DNA of 64,000 nt from Methylotenera versatilis 79 (lineage in GTDB: Bacteria; Pseudomonadota; Gammaproteobacteria; Burkholderiales; Methylophilaceae), in assembly GCF_000384375.1 (NCBI RefSeq), contig NZ_ARVX01000001.1, forward strand, positions 1,984,001 to 2,048,000, in the 5' to 3' direction. Each line of letters starts with the position of its first letter. The first letter of the stretch is position 1. Made by a program: the position numbers and the translations under genes. Shown piece after piece: positions 45,436 through 54,653 of this stretch. The notes under the pieces were generated by a model. That model did no database searches. It had not been told where the DNA came from and saw only the letters and a program-made list of their open reading frames with translations.

Positions 45436-47385
45436 TTATTTGTTGGCAGTAGCTTGCTGTTGGTAAGTCTGCCAAATTTGCTGATACTGTTGCTCTAAAT
45501 TGCGTGAGAACTGGGCAGGATTAAACGGGCTTGAATCCGAAAGTGAGTTGCTTTTAATTTGTGCTTTCAATTGCTGCTCTAATTGGCTGAACATGACCGG
45601 GTCATGCGCCAAAGAAACTGCTTTTTGTTCATACTCTTGCCAGTTTTGGGTGATTAACTCTGGCAGATTAATATACTGCAATAAGCTTGTTGCCACCCGC
45701 GAAGCAAAGGTTTCGCCAGTACAAGTTAATAGTGGCAAACCCATTAATAGCGCATCACTAGCCGTAGTGTGCGCATTATACGGCGCAGTATCTAAAAATA
45801 AATCCGCATGCGCATGACGTGCTAAATGCTCTGCAATCGTTACACGTGGCGCAAATATTAATCTTGTTTCATCAACACCCGCTTTTGTCGCTGCTTGCCG
45901 CAAATTGGCAGATGCCCAAGAGTTGCAATCCAACAGCCAAAGCACGCTACCAGGTGTTTGCTGCAAAATGCGCATCCAAACCGCGAATACTTCTTGCGTG
46001 ATTTTAAAGCTCTGGTTAAAACAGCAAAATACAAAACTGTCTTCTGGCAAGTTGTGTTCAGATTTTTGCGTTGCTTTACCAATGGGACGTTGGCTATTAT
46101 TGGGTTGATAGCAGGGTAAGTAGAGCAATTTTTCACTAAAGTCAGGTGCATTTGGCGCAATTACTTTATCTGCTAGCAGGTAGTCGAATAGTGGTTTGGT
46201 ATGTATTTCCCCTACTTTTTCAATAGTTACTCCGCCTTTGATTTCACTCCCTATTTCGCCCATTGTCCCTGGAAAACCCAACCAATTAATACTGATTGGC
46301 GCAGGCCTGAATGCCACGATGCCAGTGCGGCTGTTTTGCGTAAATCCAGTTAAATCTACCAAAATCGCAACGCCATCTTTGTGAATTTTTTGCGCGGCTT
46401 CAATATCGGATAATTGCCGAATGTCATTAAAAGTATCAAATGCGCCTTCTAGGCGTTTGCGGTCAGGTGTTTTGTCATCTGCGCCATAAGAGTAAGCGAT
46501 GGTTTCAAAACGGGTTTTATCGCTATTTTCAATCAATTCGGTGATTAAAAATGCCAATGGATGCAGTCTGAAATCAGCCGATAGATAACCGATTTTTAGC
46601 TTGGCTTGTAATATGTTTTGCGATGCTTTTAATTGGTTAAAGTCAAAGCCTGCATGTTGTTGAATCAGTTTGCCGTAAAAACTATTTGCCCAATTGCTAG
46701 CACACTGCTTTTGCTCATCTGCAGCAGTGCTGGGCATACTTAAAAAAGCAAAAGGCGATATTTGCGCATTTGGTGTTGTCATTACCCATTCGCGCAACTG
46801 CTTGATTTGCTGATCAATATTCTCCCAATCGCAGATATGCTGTTTTTGGTGCACCAAATGCGCCAGTGCATGATGCAAATCTGGCTTTAGCTGCAGTGCA
46901 TTTTCATAGCTGGAAACGGCATGGTCCAATTGACCTAATTCACGTTGAATATTGCCCAGATTATTATGCGCATCAGCGTCATTCGGGTTTAATTTTATGG
47001 ATTGTTTAAAGCTGTTGAGCGCTGCGCTAGGCTTGTTTAACTGGCGTTGTGCGTTGCCTAAGTTAAACCAATACGCTGCGTTAAGTGGCTGATATTCGAG
47101 CGCTTCTTGGAAGCGGGCTTCTGCCTGTATAAATCGGCCGCTGGCGTGTGATTCATTTCCTAGTTCTTGCAAGCAAAAACACAGTGCATCGCGCACATAC
47201 GAGTTGTTTTTAAGCGCGCGTACAAGGCGGCGAAAATAGCCAGCAGCTTCTTCAAATCGCTTTAGTTCTACACACAAATTTGCACAATGAATTTGTACGT
47301 CTAAATCTTTGGGATTGTGCAGTAACGCTTGTTGATAGTGTTTAAGCGTGTTTTCAGCGGATTGGATTGGCTCGTTGGCTTGCAT
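45436..47385 (-). CDS. TPR protein with SPINDLY/O-GlcNAc-transferase domain (GT41)
   Basis: The 649-residue protein has TPR repeats over about 10-190 (for example AAYWFNLGNAQRQLNKPSAAL and DADAHNNLGNIQRELGQLD). A GT41 catalytic region runs about 265-640 with KIGYLSADFRLHPLAFLI, SINWLGFPGTMG, FVFCCFNQSFKIT and LFLDTAPYNAHTTASDALLMG, the family's nucleotide-sugar-binding motifs. Such bacterial OGT-like enzymes glycosylate Ser/Thr of proteins, with sugar donor and targets mostly unknown. Proximity to pilU suggests a possible link to pili, but this is only context. Confidence 0.9.
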   Translation of the reverse strand: MQANEPIQSAENTLKHYQQALLHNPKDLDVQIHCANLCVELKRFEEAAGYFRRLVRALKNNSYVRDALCFCLQELGNESHASGRFIQAEARFQEALEYQPLNAAYWFNLGNAQRQLNKPSAALNSFKQSIKLNPNDADAHNNLGNIQRELGQLDHAVSSYENALQLKPDLHHALAHLVHQKQHICDWENIDQQIKQLREWVMTTPNAQISPFAFLSMPSTAADEQKQCASNWANSFYGKLIQQHAGFDFNQLKASQNILQAKLKIGYLSADFRLHPLAFLITELIENSDKTRFETIAYSYGADDKTPDRKRLEGAFDTFNDIRQLSDIEAAQKIHKDGVAILVDLTGFTQNSRTGIVAFRPAPISINWLGFPGTMGEIGSEIKGGVTIEKVGEIHTKPLFDYLLADKVIAPNAPDFSEKLLYLPCYQPNNSQRPIGKATQKSEHNLPEDSFVFCCFNQSFKITQEVFAVWMRILQQTPGSVLWLLDCNSWASANLRQAATKAGVDETRLIFAPRVTIAEHLARHAHADLFLDTAPYNAHTTASDALLMGLPLLTCTGETFASRVATSLLQYINLPELITQNWQEYEQKAVSLAHDPVMFSQLEQQLKAQIKSNSLSDSSPFNPAQFSRNLEQQYQQIWQTYQQQATANK

Positions 47386-47439
47386 AACGCAATTTTAATC
47401 TAATTTAATTCAATTGCAGTGTTTGTATCACTGATTGAG

Positions 47440-48648
47440 TTAATACAGAGAATTAGCTAATTGTTTTAAACCTAATTCTTTGAGTAAAAAACGACTAGGA
47501 TTCAGCTTGCTTACTAGGTTTCCGTCAAGGCTTAACGATTCATTTGTAATTATATTGGCAATCAGTTCGCCACAAATCGGCGCAGTAATCATGCCTTTAG
47601 AACCATGACCAGCGTTAATATACAGGCCGTTTAACCATGGAAAATCCACAGGCTTAGCGTTATAACGGGGCGGTTTGGCACGTAACGATTTTTCATCTAT
47701 TAATTGGCCTGCCAGCGGCATGTAATCTTGCGTGTGACTACGCCAAGCAACGCGACCTTGTTCTTGGTAAGGCTGAAGGCTATTAAAAATGGCAGGTGAG
47801 ATTTGTTTTAAAGCCTGCATATTTTCTAAAGTATCTGCTTCGCTTAATAGCGAGTTAAGATTATTGGGTGCGTAAGTCGCACCGATTGAATGCAGCCCAT
47901 CAACTGCTGGGCTTAAATAATGTGTGCTGCAAATAATGGTTTTAATCAGTTGGCTAGCAGGTGTTGGTGCAAAAAAATTCACTTGCCCGCGTACAAGAGT
48001 GCTCGCAACGCTGGCACATAAACTAAAACGCTGCACATCATTGGCATTACATAATATCAGTATATCTGATTTAATATCAGTATGTTGTGAGTTATTTTTA
48101 ATGTATTTTATTCGAAAATTTTCATCGGTTTTTTCGAAACTAAGTACATGTGTATTGCTGATTTTGGTGATGTTGGGCAAGTTAACTAATGCTTGGCATA
48201 ATGCTTTTGGTTTGACCCAACCAGCTTGCGGCAAAAATAAACCACCGATTGCTAATGGAATGCCAGCTACTTCGCTGGCCGCTTTTGCATCCAAGGCCTG
48301 CAAAAACGCATACTCCTGTTGCGCTAACAATGCGTCTTGTCTTAATTGTTCACGCGCGTTATAAGCCAACTGAATCTGTCCGCAGTCAGCAAAAAATGCT
48401 GCGTTATTGGGCAATTGTTTAAGTAAATTTAAGGTAAATGCAAAGCCTTGCAATGCCAGCGTACTCTGTGCAGTCGGCTTAATACTCAGTTTGGGATATA
48501 AAGTTGCTATAGGGTTGCCTGAAGCTTCTTGGGCGAGTTCACTATGTTGCTCTAATAAAGTGACTGCAATGCCGCGCTTGGCCAGTGCAAACGCCGTGCT
48601 ACAACCTGCAATACCGCCACCAATCACAATCGCAGTTTTAGTTGGCAC
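47440..48648 (-). CDS. mnmC: FAD-dependent cmnm5s2U34 oxidoreductase, MnmC C-terminal module
   Basis: The 402-residue protein equals the oxidoreductase half of bifunctional MnmC, which removes the carboxymethyl group from cmnm5(s2)U34 in tRNA. The FAD motif IVIGGGIAGCSTAFALAKRG starts at residue 7, followed by SGNPIATLYPKLS and C-terminal GLYINAGHGSKGM. The GTG start has no visible Shine-Dalgarno and lies inside the end of the methyltransferase gene, 11 bp overlapping in another frame. A lost frame in an ancestral fusion, or a natural split with coupling, are both possible. Confidence 0.88.
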   Translation of the reverse strand: MPTKTAIVIGGGIAGCSTAFALAKRGIAVTLLEQHSELAQEASGNPIATLYPKLSIKPTAQSTLALQGFAFTLNLLKQLPNNAAFFADCGQIQLAYNAREQLRQDALLAQQEYAFLQALDAKAASEVAGIPLAIGGLFLPQAGWVKPKALCQALVNLPNITKISNTHVLSFEKTDENFRIKYIKNNSQHTDIKSDILILCNANDVQRFSLCASVASTLVRGQVNFFAPTPASQLIKTIICSTHYLSPAVDGLHSIGATYAPNNLNSLLSEADTLENMQALKQISPAIFNSLQPYQEQGRVAWRSHTQDYMPLAGQLIDEKSLRAKPPRYNAKPVDFPWLNGLYINAGHGSKGMITAPICGELIANIITNESLSLDGNLVSKLNPSRFLLKELGLKQLANSLY

Positions 48649-49465
48649 TTGGTTTTTCTATCGATTGTTTGACGTTAACTGGTTTTTCATCAAACGATTC
48701 GCCAATAAAATCACCCGTTAACATTTCCCGTTTTTTGCCAAAACCAGCTTGTTTGCTGACATGAAATCCAGCCGTTTGCAGGCCACGCTTAACCATGCCG
48801 GCACTGGTGAACGTGGCAAATGATGTATTCCGGTTAGATAATCTTGCCATTTGTGCGAACAAAGCAGGCTGCCACATATCAGGATTTTTTGAGGGTGAAA
48901 ACCCGTCTAAAAACCAAGCGTCAGCGAGAGTTGTTATCTTTGTTAGGCTGTCTGTCGCATCGCCAACCAAAATCGTTAGTTGCACGCGATTATCAAATAG
49001 CCAAATGCTTTTATCGCTATTTATTAACGCTTTATATATAGCTAAAAACTGGCCAGAAAGATTATTTAATGTCGGCCAAAGCTGTAAAGTGCTGGTGATT
49101 TCCTGCAAGCTGAGCGGGTACTTTTCAGTGCTAATAAAATGCAGGCGGGCGTTTTTGGGCGCATGATTCAGCCACAATTGCGCAGCACATAAAAAATTTA
49201 AACCTGTGCCAAAACCTGTTTCAATAATGGTGAATGTTTGGGTTGCTAATTGCTGCCAACGCGGTGTTAGGTTGTTGCCTTCCAAAAAGACATGCTCGGT
49301 TTCAAGCAGGCCATTATCACTGGAATAATAGACATCCTGAAAGATGGTGGAGTAGGGTTGAGCCAAGCCATCCTGATTAACGCGCCATTCGACAGGGCTT
49401 GATTCAATCGGGCTTAATTTAATAAGACTGCTTGATTTAATAAGACTGTTAGTAGAATTTTGCAT
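48638..49465 (-). CDS. mnmD: tRNA 5-methylaminomethyl-2-thiouridine methyltransferase MnmD
   Basis: The 275-residue protein equals the N-terminal methyltransferase module of MnmC, which makes mnm5(s2)U34. Signatures are FQDVYYSSDNGLLETEHVF, the SAM motif FTIIETGFGTGLNFL, AWFLDGFSPSKNPDMWQ and RGLQTAGFHVSKQAGFGKKREML. It ends 11 bp inside the oxidoreductase gene. Removing one A from the A5 run near 48655-48660 would fuse both modules. The N-terminus holds a duplicated SLIK peptide encoded by an 18-bp repeat. Confidence 0.88.
   Translation of the reverse strand: MQNSTNSLIKSSSLIKLSPIESSPVEWRVNQDGLAQPYSTIFQDVYYSSDNGLLETEHVFLEGNNLTPRWQQLATQTFTIIETGFGTGLNFLCAAQLWLNHAPKNARLHFISTEKYPLSLQEITSTLQLWPTLNNLSGQFLAIYKALINSDKSIWLFDNRVQLTILVGDATDSLTKITTLADAWFLDGFSPSKNPDMWQPALFAQMARLSNRNTSFATFTSAGMVKRGLQTAGFHVSKQAGFGKKREMLTGDFIGESFDEKPVNVKQSIEKPSAN
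49417..49448 (-). repeat. 18-bp-period tandem repeat in the 5' end of mnmD
   Basis: ATTTAATAAGACTG occurs at 49417-49430 and again at 49435-49448, an 18-bp period that keeps the reading frame. It duplicates a SLIK-type hexapeptide at the poorly conserved N-terminus, so the true start could lie downstream of it. Confidence 0.7.
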
Positions 49466-49559
49466 GCATTGAGTTGGTTAACTTGTACCGCCTCATTTTA
49501 AAGCAAACTAGTGAAAGCTGTTTAGGCAAATCCTAAACAATTCTTGAGCCGAATAAAAT

Positions 49560-50852
49560 TTAAATTAGCGCAGCTCTGCGATTCTCTGGTTTGGCTAATA
49601 GTAGATGGACATCACCCAGAGCGCGCTCTGCAAAGCCGCCTTCGCAATAGCACAAATAAAATTCCCACATCCTAATAAATTCTTCCGAATAACCCAGCCT
49701 GCGGACGGCATCGACATGCGTGAAAAAGTTTTCGCGCCAAGCCGCCAAAGTAGTTGCGTAATGCGGGCCTATATCTTCGCAATCGAACAAGCGTAAATCG
49801 CTAGTTTTGGTGATGCTATTTAACATGGCGGTGTTGGACGGAATGCATGAGCCAGGGAAAATATAGCGTTGAATAAAATCCACACTATTCTTGGCTGCTT
49901 CAAAACGTTGGTCGGCGATGGTAATCGCTTGTATCAAAGCCAAGCCGTTTGGTTTGAGCAGTTTTCCTACTTTGGCAAAATAGGTATCGTAATATTGATG
50001 TCCTACCGCTTCAATCATTTCAATTGAAACTAATTTATCAAATTGTCCTTCTAACTCTCTGTAATCATTTAATAAAACTGTTACGACTGAATCTAAGTTA
50101 GCTGCTTTTACGCGCTCAACTGCTAGTGCATATTGCTGTTTTGAGATAGTCGTTGTGGTGACTTTACAGCCGTAATGTCTTGCCGCATAAATCGCAAAAC
50201 CGCCCCAGCCAGTGCCAATTTCAACCAAATGGTCTGTGGTTTTTAAATCTAATTTATCGCATATGACCTTTAATTTTTTGAGCGAGGCAGCCTCTAAACT
50301 GCTACTAGGATGATCTATGGTCGAATGTTCAAAAATACCCGATGAATACATCATGGTCGGGTCTAGCCATAGCTTGAAAAAATCATTGCCCAGATCATAA
50401 TGCGCGGCAATATTTTTACGGCTACCTTCTGTTGTGTTGCTATTTAACCAGTGCAATGCTTTAAATAATGGCTTGGTCGCCCATTGGTAGCCGCCTTCCA
50501 GCGTATCCATCACCGATTGGTTCACGCACATTAGTCTGATGACATCAGTTAGGTTATCTGCGGTCCAGTAACCCAGCATAAAAGCCTCTCCCGCGCCAAT
50601 GCTGCCGCCGAAAGCAATCTCGCCATAAAAACGCGCATCATGGACATGAATCGTCGTTTTAATACCGTTTGATTGGCCGAAAACGTATTTTTCATTACCA
50701 TCAATAATGGTTAAGCAACCCGTTTGCAGATGATTAAGACGCTTAATAATCTGTGTTTTGGCAAACTTAGCCACCCGTTTAGAGCGGCTTTTTTGTTTAA
50801 GCGCTGTGGTTAAGGTTTCTTGCGGTAAGTTGGTATTGGTCAGTGTATTCAT
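49560..50852 (-). CDS. cfa: Cyclopropane-fatty-acyl-phospholipid synthase family protein
   Basis: The 430-residue SAM-dependent enzyme of the CFA synthase family modifies cis double bonds of phospholipid acyl chains. It has an N-terminal lipid-binding region (about 40-140; FYGEIAFGGSIGAGEAFMLG) and the catalytic domain with AAHYDLGNDFFKLWLDP, MMYSSGIF, the SAM motif LVEIGTGWGGFAIYAA and SIEMIEAVGHQYYDTYF. C-terminal motifs IQRYIFPGSCIPS and WEFYLCYCEGGF are present. It is the last gene of the ECF-headed minus-strand array. Confidence 0.93.
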   Translation of the reverse strand: MNTLTNTNLPQETLTTALKQKSRSKRVAKFAKTQIIKRLNHLQTGCLTIIDGNEKYVFGQSNGIKTTIHVHDARFYGEIAFGGSIGAGEAFMLGYWTADNLTDVIRLMCVNQSVMDTLEGGYQWATKPLFKALHWLNSNTTEGSRKNIAAHYDLGNDFFKLWLDPTMMYSSGIFEHSTIDHPSSSLEAASLKKLKVICDKLDLKTTDHLVEIGTGWGGFAIYAARHYGCKVTTTTISKQQYALAVERVKAANLDSVVTVLLNDYRELEGQFDKLVSIEMIEAVGHQYYDTYFAKVGKLLKPNGLALIQAITIADQRFEAAKNSVDFIQRYIFPGSCIPSNTAMLNSITKTSDLRLFDCEDIGPHYATTLAAWRENFFTHVDAVRRLGYSEEFIRMWEFYLCYCEGGFAERALGDVHLLLAKPENRRAALI

Positions 50853-50961
50853 GATTGTTTATACGGCAACCGTTAGTGTTCAGATTCAAAAAAACCTATT
50901 ATTTAATAAGACCATGAAAGGCATGTTAGTCAACGATTTCGTCCAATTCAGCCTTGCTTAA

Positions 50962-51744
50962 TTAATGCGCAGGATGCGAGTAAAGCGGTACGCGTTTTAA
51001 CCACAACTTAAGCGCATTCCAATAAATCGCTGCGACTACTTTTATGGTCATGAATGGATACTGGATTAACAACCAATTTAATGCAGATTCCGTGATCTCT
51101 GTGCGTTGTAAAGCCAGCGTTGCATAGAATATCGTCTGATTATTTTGCAGAGTTTTCATATGCACTAACAGTTGTTTTTCAGCTAATTTAAACGCCCAAT
51201 CGTATTCAATATCCATTGGCATAAAAGGCGAAACATGAAAGTCTTTATGCAGTTTAAATACTGTAATTTCGCCATTTTTGGTTTTCTTAACCGCTTTTTC
51301 TGATGAATCCTGACTCATAAAATCGTGCACATAAGCATAATCTTCACCCCACGGCGTATTGGTGATATGCGTGACGATGGCTTGCAGTGTTTTCCCATCC
51401 GCCTCAAAACAATAGTAAAAAGTCACCGGGTTAAAGCAATGCCCAAAATAGCGCATATTAGTGAGCATGCGAATTGATCCGCGTGGTGCGTGATCTGTGA
51501 CGGCAGTAATTAAGTCGCTGATTTCTGCTTTTAGCGATTTTGCAGGATTGCCATAATAATCAGCGCGTTTAAAGTAGGCAATGTTGGATTTTTTTAGCGA
51601 CCAAAAGCGCGATTTGCTAAAAAGTTGCGGCAATTCATCTAAATCTAAATACATCATAAACACGCGATAACGAAAACCATGCGGTTTAGGTGAATGGCGC
51701 TGATGTTCAACCCAGCCTTTATAAATGGCGCTGTGCACAGTCAA
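50962..51744 (-). CDS. DUF1365 family protein
   Basis: The 260-residue protein begins SAIYKGWVEHQRHSPKPHGF and has MRYFGHCFNPVTFYYCF and FHVSPFMPMDIEYDWAF, all DUF1365 signatures. The family is almost always encoded between an FAD amine-oxidase-like protein and a CFA synthase, as here. Homologues take part in unusual fatty-acid formation in Rhodobacter (recalled, enzyme chemistry not certain here). Its start overlaps the stop of the FAD protein gene by 4 bp. Confidence 0.9.
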   Translation of the reverse strand: MTVHSAIYKGWVEHQRHSPKPHGFRYRVFMMYLDLDELPQLFSKSRFWSLKKSNIAYFKRADYYGNPAKSLKAEISDLITAVTDHAPRGSIRMLTNMRYFGHCFNPVTFYYCFEADGKTLQAIVTHITNTPWGEDYAYVHDFMSQDSSEKAVKKTKNGEITVFKLHKDFHVSPFMPMDIEYDWAFKLAEKQLLVHMKTLQNNQTIFYATLALQRTEITESALNWLLIQYPFMTIKVVAAIYWNALKLWLKRVPLYSHPAH

Positions 51745-53036
51745 TCACTTTTTGTTTGTGTGTTTAGATGTTGTTTAAAATGTTCAAGCGCAGTTAAAGC
51801 GCTGGCAACGCCATCCTCATGAAAACCATTCAGCCAATATGCGCCTGCATAACCAGTCAAATTCTGGCCGCTGATTTCCGCGTGCCTTGCTTGTGCAGCC
51901 ACGCCATCAATCGTGTAAACGGGATGCATGTATTTAAGGCGTTTAATGACTTTTGCCGGATTAATAAAATCGGTATGGTTAAGCGTGACTAAAATCGGCT
52001 CTGGCGACTGGATATTTTGCAGAATATTCATGTTGTAAGTCACTTGTACCTTATTTGATTGATTGACATCTGATGATTTGGGATCAGATGGCTTTGCTGT
52101 CACATGATAATTCCACGCCGCCCACGCCAATCTTCGTTTTGGCAGCAGGCTTATATCATGGTGTAGATAAACCGTATTTTCCTGGTAAGGAATCGCGCTT
52201 AAAATTTCGCGTTCTTGTGCAGTTGCATCGGTACCTAATATTTTCAACGCTTGGTCACTGTGGCAGGCAAAAAATACGTAATCAAAAGTTTGTTCTTCGC
52301 TATTTACTGGCTTGATTTTGACAGAATTTTTTAAGCGTTTGACACTAGCAATTGGCGTATTCAGCCAGATTTTGTATTTAAAATCTTCGGTTAATTTTTC
52401 AACATATCTGGCTGATCCGCCAGTAATGGTGCGCCATTGCGGCCTGTTGTTTACCGTTAACATGCCGTGATGATGAAAGAATCGCACCAAAAAGCGGGTA
52501 GGGAAGTCCAGCATCTGTGCCGCATCAGTAGACCAAATCGCAGCGCCCATCGGCAGAATATAATTGTTGATAAATGCAGGGTTGTAATGATTCTGCGTTA
52601 AATAATCACCCAATTTAATCTCGCTATCGCTTTCTAATAATGCCAGCGATTGCTTGTTAAAACGCAAAATATCGCGAATCATGCCGTAAAAGCTGGGCTT
52701 GAAAAAATTGCGCCGTTGCGCGAAAAGGCTATTTAAAGTCGTGCCGTTGTATTCCAAACCCGTCACTTCATTATGTACGCTAAAGCTCATTTGGCTTGGT
52801 TGCCAGGCGACTTTTAACTTGTCTAGCAACCCAATAAAGTTGGGGTATGTGCGGTCGTTAAATACAATAAAGCCAGTATCTATGGCATATTTGTTACCAA
52901 ATAACTCAACATCATGTGTATGCGTGTGGCCGCCAATATGGCTATTGGCTTCAAACACAGTGATTTCATGTTCTGAATGCAAGTGGTGTGCGATGGTGTT
53001 GCCAGCGATGCCGCTGCCAATAATAGCAATCTTCAA
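51741..53036 (-). CDS. FAD/NAD(P)-dependent oxidoreductase (amine-oxidase-like)
   Basis: The 431-residue flavoprotein has the N-terminal dinucleotide motif IAIIGSGIAGNTIAHHLH, the acidic residue in ITVFEANSHIGGHT, and a C-terminal GYAGAYWLNGFHEDGVASA. It belongs to the amine-oxidase-like family coupled to DUF1365 and CFA synthase. It likely performs a redox step on a membrane lipid. Overlap with DUF1365 and a 19-bp gap to the desaturase show operon packing. Confidence 0.9.
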   Translation of the reverse strand: MKIAIIGSGIAGNTIAHHLHSEHEITVFEANSHIGGHTHTHDVELFGNKYAIDTGFIVFNDRTYPNFIGLLDKLKVAWQPSQMSFSVHNEVTGLEYNGTTLNSLFAQRRNFFKPSFYGMIRDILRFNKQSLALLESDSEIKLGDYLTQNHYNPAFINNYILPMGAAIWSTDAAQMLDFPTRFLVRFFHHHGMLTVNNRPQWRTITGGSARYVEKLTEDFKYKIWLNTPIASVKRLKNSVKIKPVNSEEQTFDYVFFACHSDQALKILGTDATAQEREILSAIPYQENTVYLHHDISLLPKRRLAWAAWNYHVTAKPSDPKSSDVNQSNKVQVTYNMNILQNIQSPEPILVTLNHTDFINPAKVIKRLKYMHPVYTIDGVAAQARHAEISGQNLTGYAGAYWLNGFHEDGVASALTALEHFKQHLNTQTKSD

Positions 53037-53055
53037 ATGAGTAACTTTCTAATTA

Positions 53056-54039
53056 TTATATTTTTGGGCTGTTAAATTGCCCGTTTTTGTACTGCTTAGA
53101 TTCACGAACGGCGATTGGCACTTTGCGTAAATTCCATATCAAGCCTAACGAAGACATCAAGCGCAATCCGTAATAGGTGAAATCAATCTCCCACCAATAA
53201 AAACCTTGGCTAGCAGAGCCTGGGTAATGGTGATGATTGTTATGCCAGCCTTCGCCCAAAGTTAAAATCGCAATCAAAAAATTGTTGCGACTTTGATCGC
53301 GCGTGGCATAACGGCGCTTACCCCAAGTGTGTGATAAAGAATTCACACTAAATGTTGCGTGATACAGCACAACAGTAGATAGGACAAAGCCCCAAACCAG
53401 CAATTGCCAACCATTGGTGCCTAAACTAGGTGCATATTTTTCTAAAAACATGCCAAGGCCAAAAATACTTACCGCAAAAATAATGGGGATTAACACATCA
53501 AAACGGTCTAAAAAGCGCAATTCTGGAAATTTCGCCAATTCTTTTACGCGGTCTAATTGCGTGTGAAAATTGTTGCGCGATAAAAACCAGCCGATATGGC
53601 TCCACAAAAAACCGTGTTGAACAGGTGAATGCGCGTCAATCTCTTCATCTGAGTGAATATGATGATGGCGATGGTGTGCTGCCCACCATAACGGCCCACG
53701 TTGTACGGCGGTTGCGCCTAATACGGCAAACACAAATTGGCCAACTCGACTGGTTTGAAAGGCTTTGTGCGAAAAATATCGATGATAAAACCCTGTAATC
53801 GCAAACATTCTTAATGCATATAAAGCAATCGCAAAAATAAGCGCGAACGTGCTGTAACCCACCCAAAATAAAGCAAAACAAGCCAAATGTAATGCAACGA
53901 ATGGGATGACGCGCCAATAATCGATGCTTTCTTTAGCGTCTTCTGTAGCCGCATTTTCAGGTAAAGCGTCATTATCTAGCCAGCTAGTTAATGTGCTTAA
54001 AATGGGTTTTTCGTTAGAAAATGAATGTTTGTTTAGCAT
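53056..54039 (-). CDS. Membrane acyl-CoA (delta-9-type) desaturase
   Basis: The 327-residue integral-membrane desaturase has the three di-iron histidine boxes HRYFSH, HHRHHH and HNNHHH, with membrane helices around 50-85, 100-115 and 180-240. It introduces a cis double bond into saturated acyl chains, which would create the substrate of the two CFA-family methyltransferases in the same array. It starts 3 nt downstream of the lipocalin stop. Confidence 0.92.
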   Translation of the reverse strand: MLNKHSFSNEKPILSTLTSWLDNDALPENAATEDAKESIDYWRVIPFVALHLACFALFWVGYSTFALIFAIALYALRMFAITGFYHRYFSHKAFQTSRVGQFVFAVLGATAVQRGPLWWAAHHRHHHIHSDEEIDAHSPVQHGFLWSHIGWFLSRNNFHTQLDRVKELAKFPELRFLDRFDVLIPIIFAVSIFGLGMFLEKYAPSLGTNGWQLLVWGFVLSTVVLYHATFSVNSLSHTWGKRRYATRDQSRNNFLIAILTLGEGWHNNHHHYPGSASQGFYWWEIDFTYYGLRLMSSLGLIWNLRKVPIAVRESKQYKNGQFNSPKI

Positions 54040-54042
54040 ATG

Positions 54043-54648
54043 CTATTCGGCTTTTTTAAGCGTTTTAGATGGGCTAATTTCTTTAGACGTGCTGTTTTGT
54101 ATAGAATCGCCTGTCCAGCTTTGTGGTACTTTGCGTAGCTTGGCTGTGTCATAGCCTAATTTCGCAACGAAGTCAGTCAACTCAACATATTTCGCATCAG
54201 GAATTTGCGGCGTGCGCGCCATTATCCACACGTAATCACGCGCATTGCGGGCAATCACCGTGTATTGATAATCATCATCTAAATAAGCGATGCGATATTC
54301 CGCTTTGATTGGCCAAATAAATTGCATTCCCCACAGCGCATTGCCTGTGTCTTTAACCACAAATCCGCGTGGCTTGTAGGTTTTAAGTGGGCCGTCGAAG
54401 GCGTCTTTATAATATGTAAAAGTGGTCGCAATCGTGCCGTCACTATCCAATTTATAGTTTTCAATCGCGTTATAGGCGCTGGTTTCAATCGGCGTTGGAA
54501 TCACACCAATCACATACCAATCGCCCATAAATCGCGGTAGATCAACTTGCTTAACAATTGGTATCGAATCCATTTTTGTGCCTGCACAGCCGACAATTAA
54601 GCAGCCAAAAATTATTGAAAGTAATACTTTAAATTTGATATTTAACAT
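54043..54648 (-). CDS. Lipocalin family lipoprotein (Blc-like)
   Basis: The 201-residue protein has a lipoprotein signal with lipobox LIVGC (Cys about residue 21) and a lipocalin domain. The first structural motif is FMGDWYVIGVIPTPIETSAY, followed by YKLDSDGTIATTFTYY, the middle region MQFIWPIKAEYRIAYLDDDY, and TVIARNARDYVWIMARTP. Outer-membrane lipocalins bind fatty acids or lysophospholipids under envelope stress. Its place in a lipid-modification array fits lipid shuttling. Confidence 0.9.
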   Translation of the reverse strand: MLNIKFKVLLSIIFGCLIVGCAGTKMDSIPIVKQVDLPRFMGDWYVIGVIPTPIETSAYNAIENYKLDSDGTIATTFTYYKDAFDGPLKTYKPRGFVVKDTGNALWGMQFIWPIKAEYRIAYLDDDYQYTVIARNARDYVWIMARTPQIPDAKYVELTDFVAKLGYDTAKLRKVPQSWTGDSIQNSTSKEISPSKTLKKAE

Positions 54649-54653
54649 ATTGA

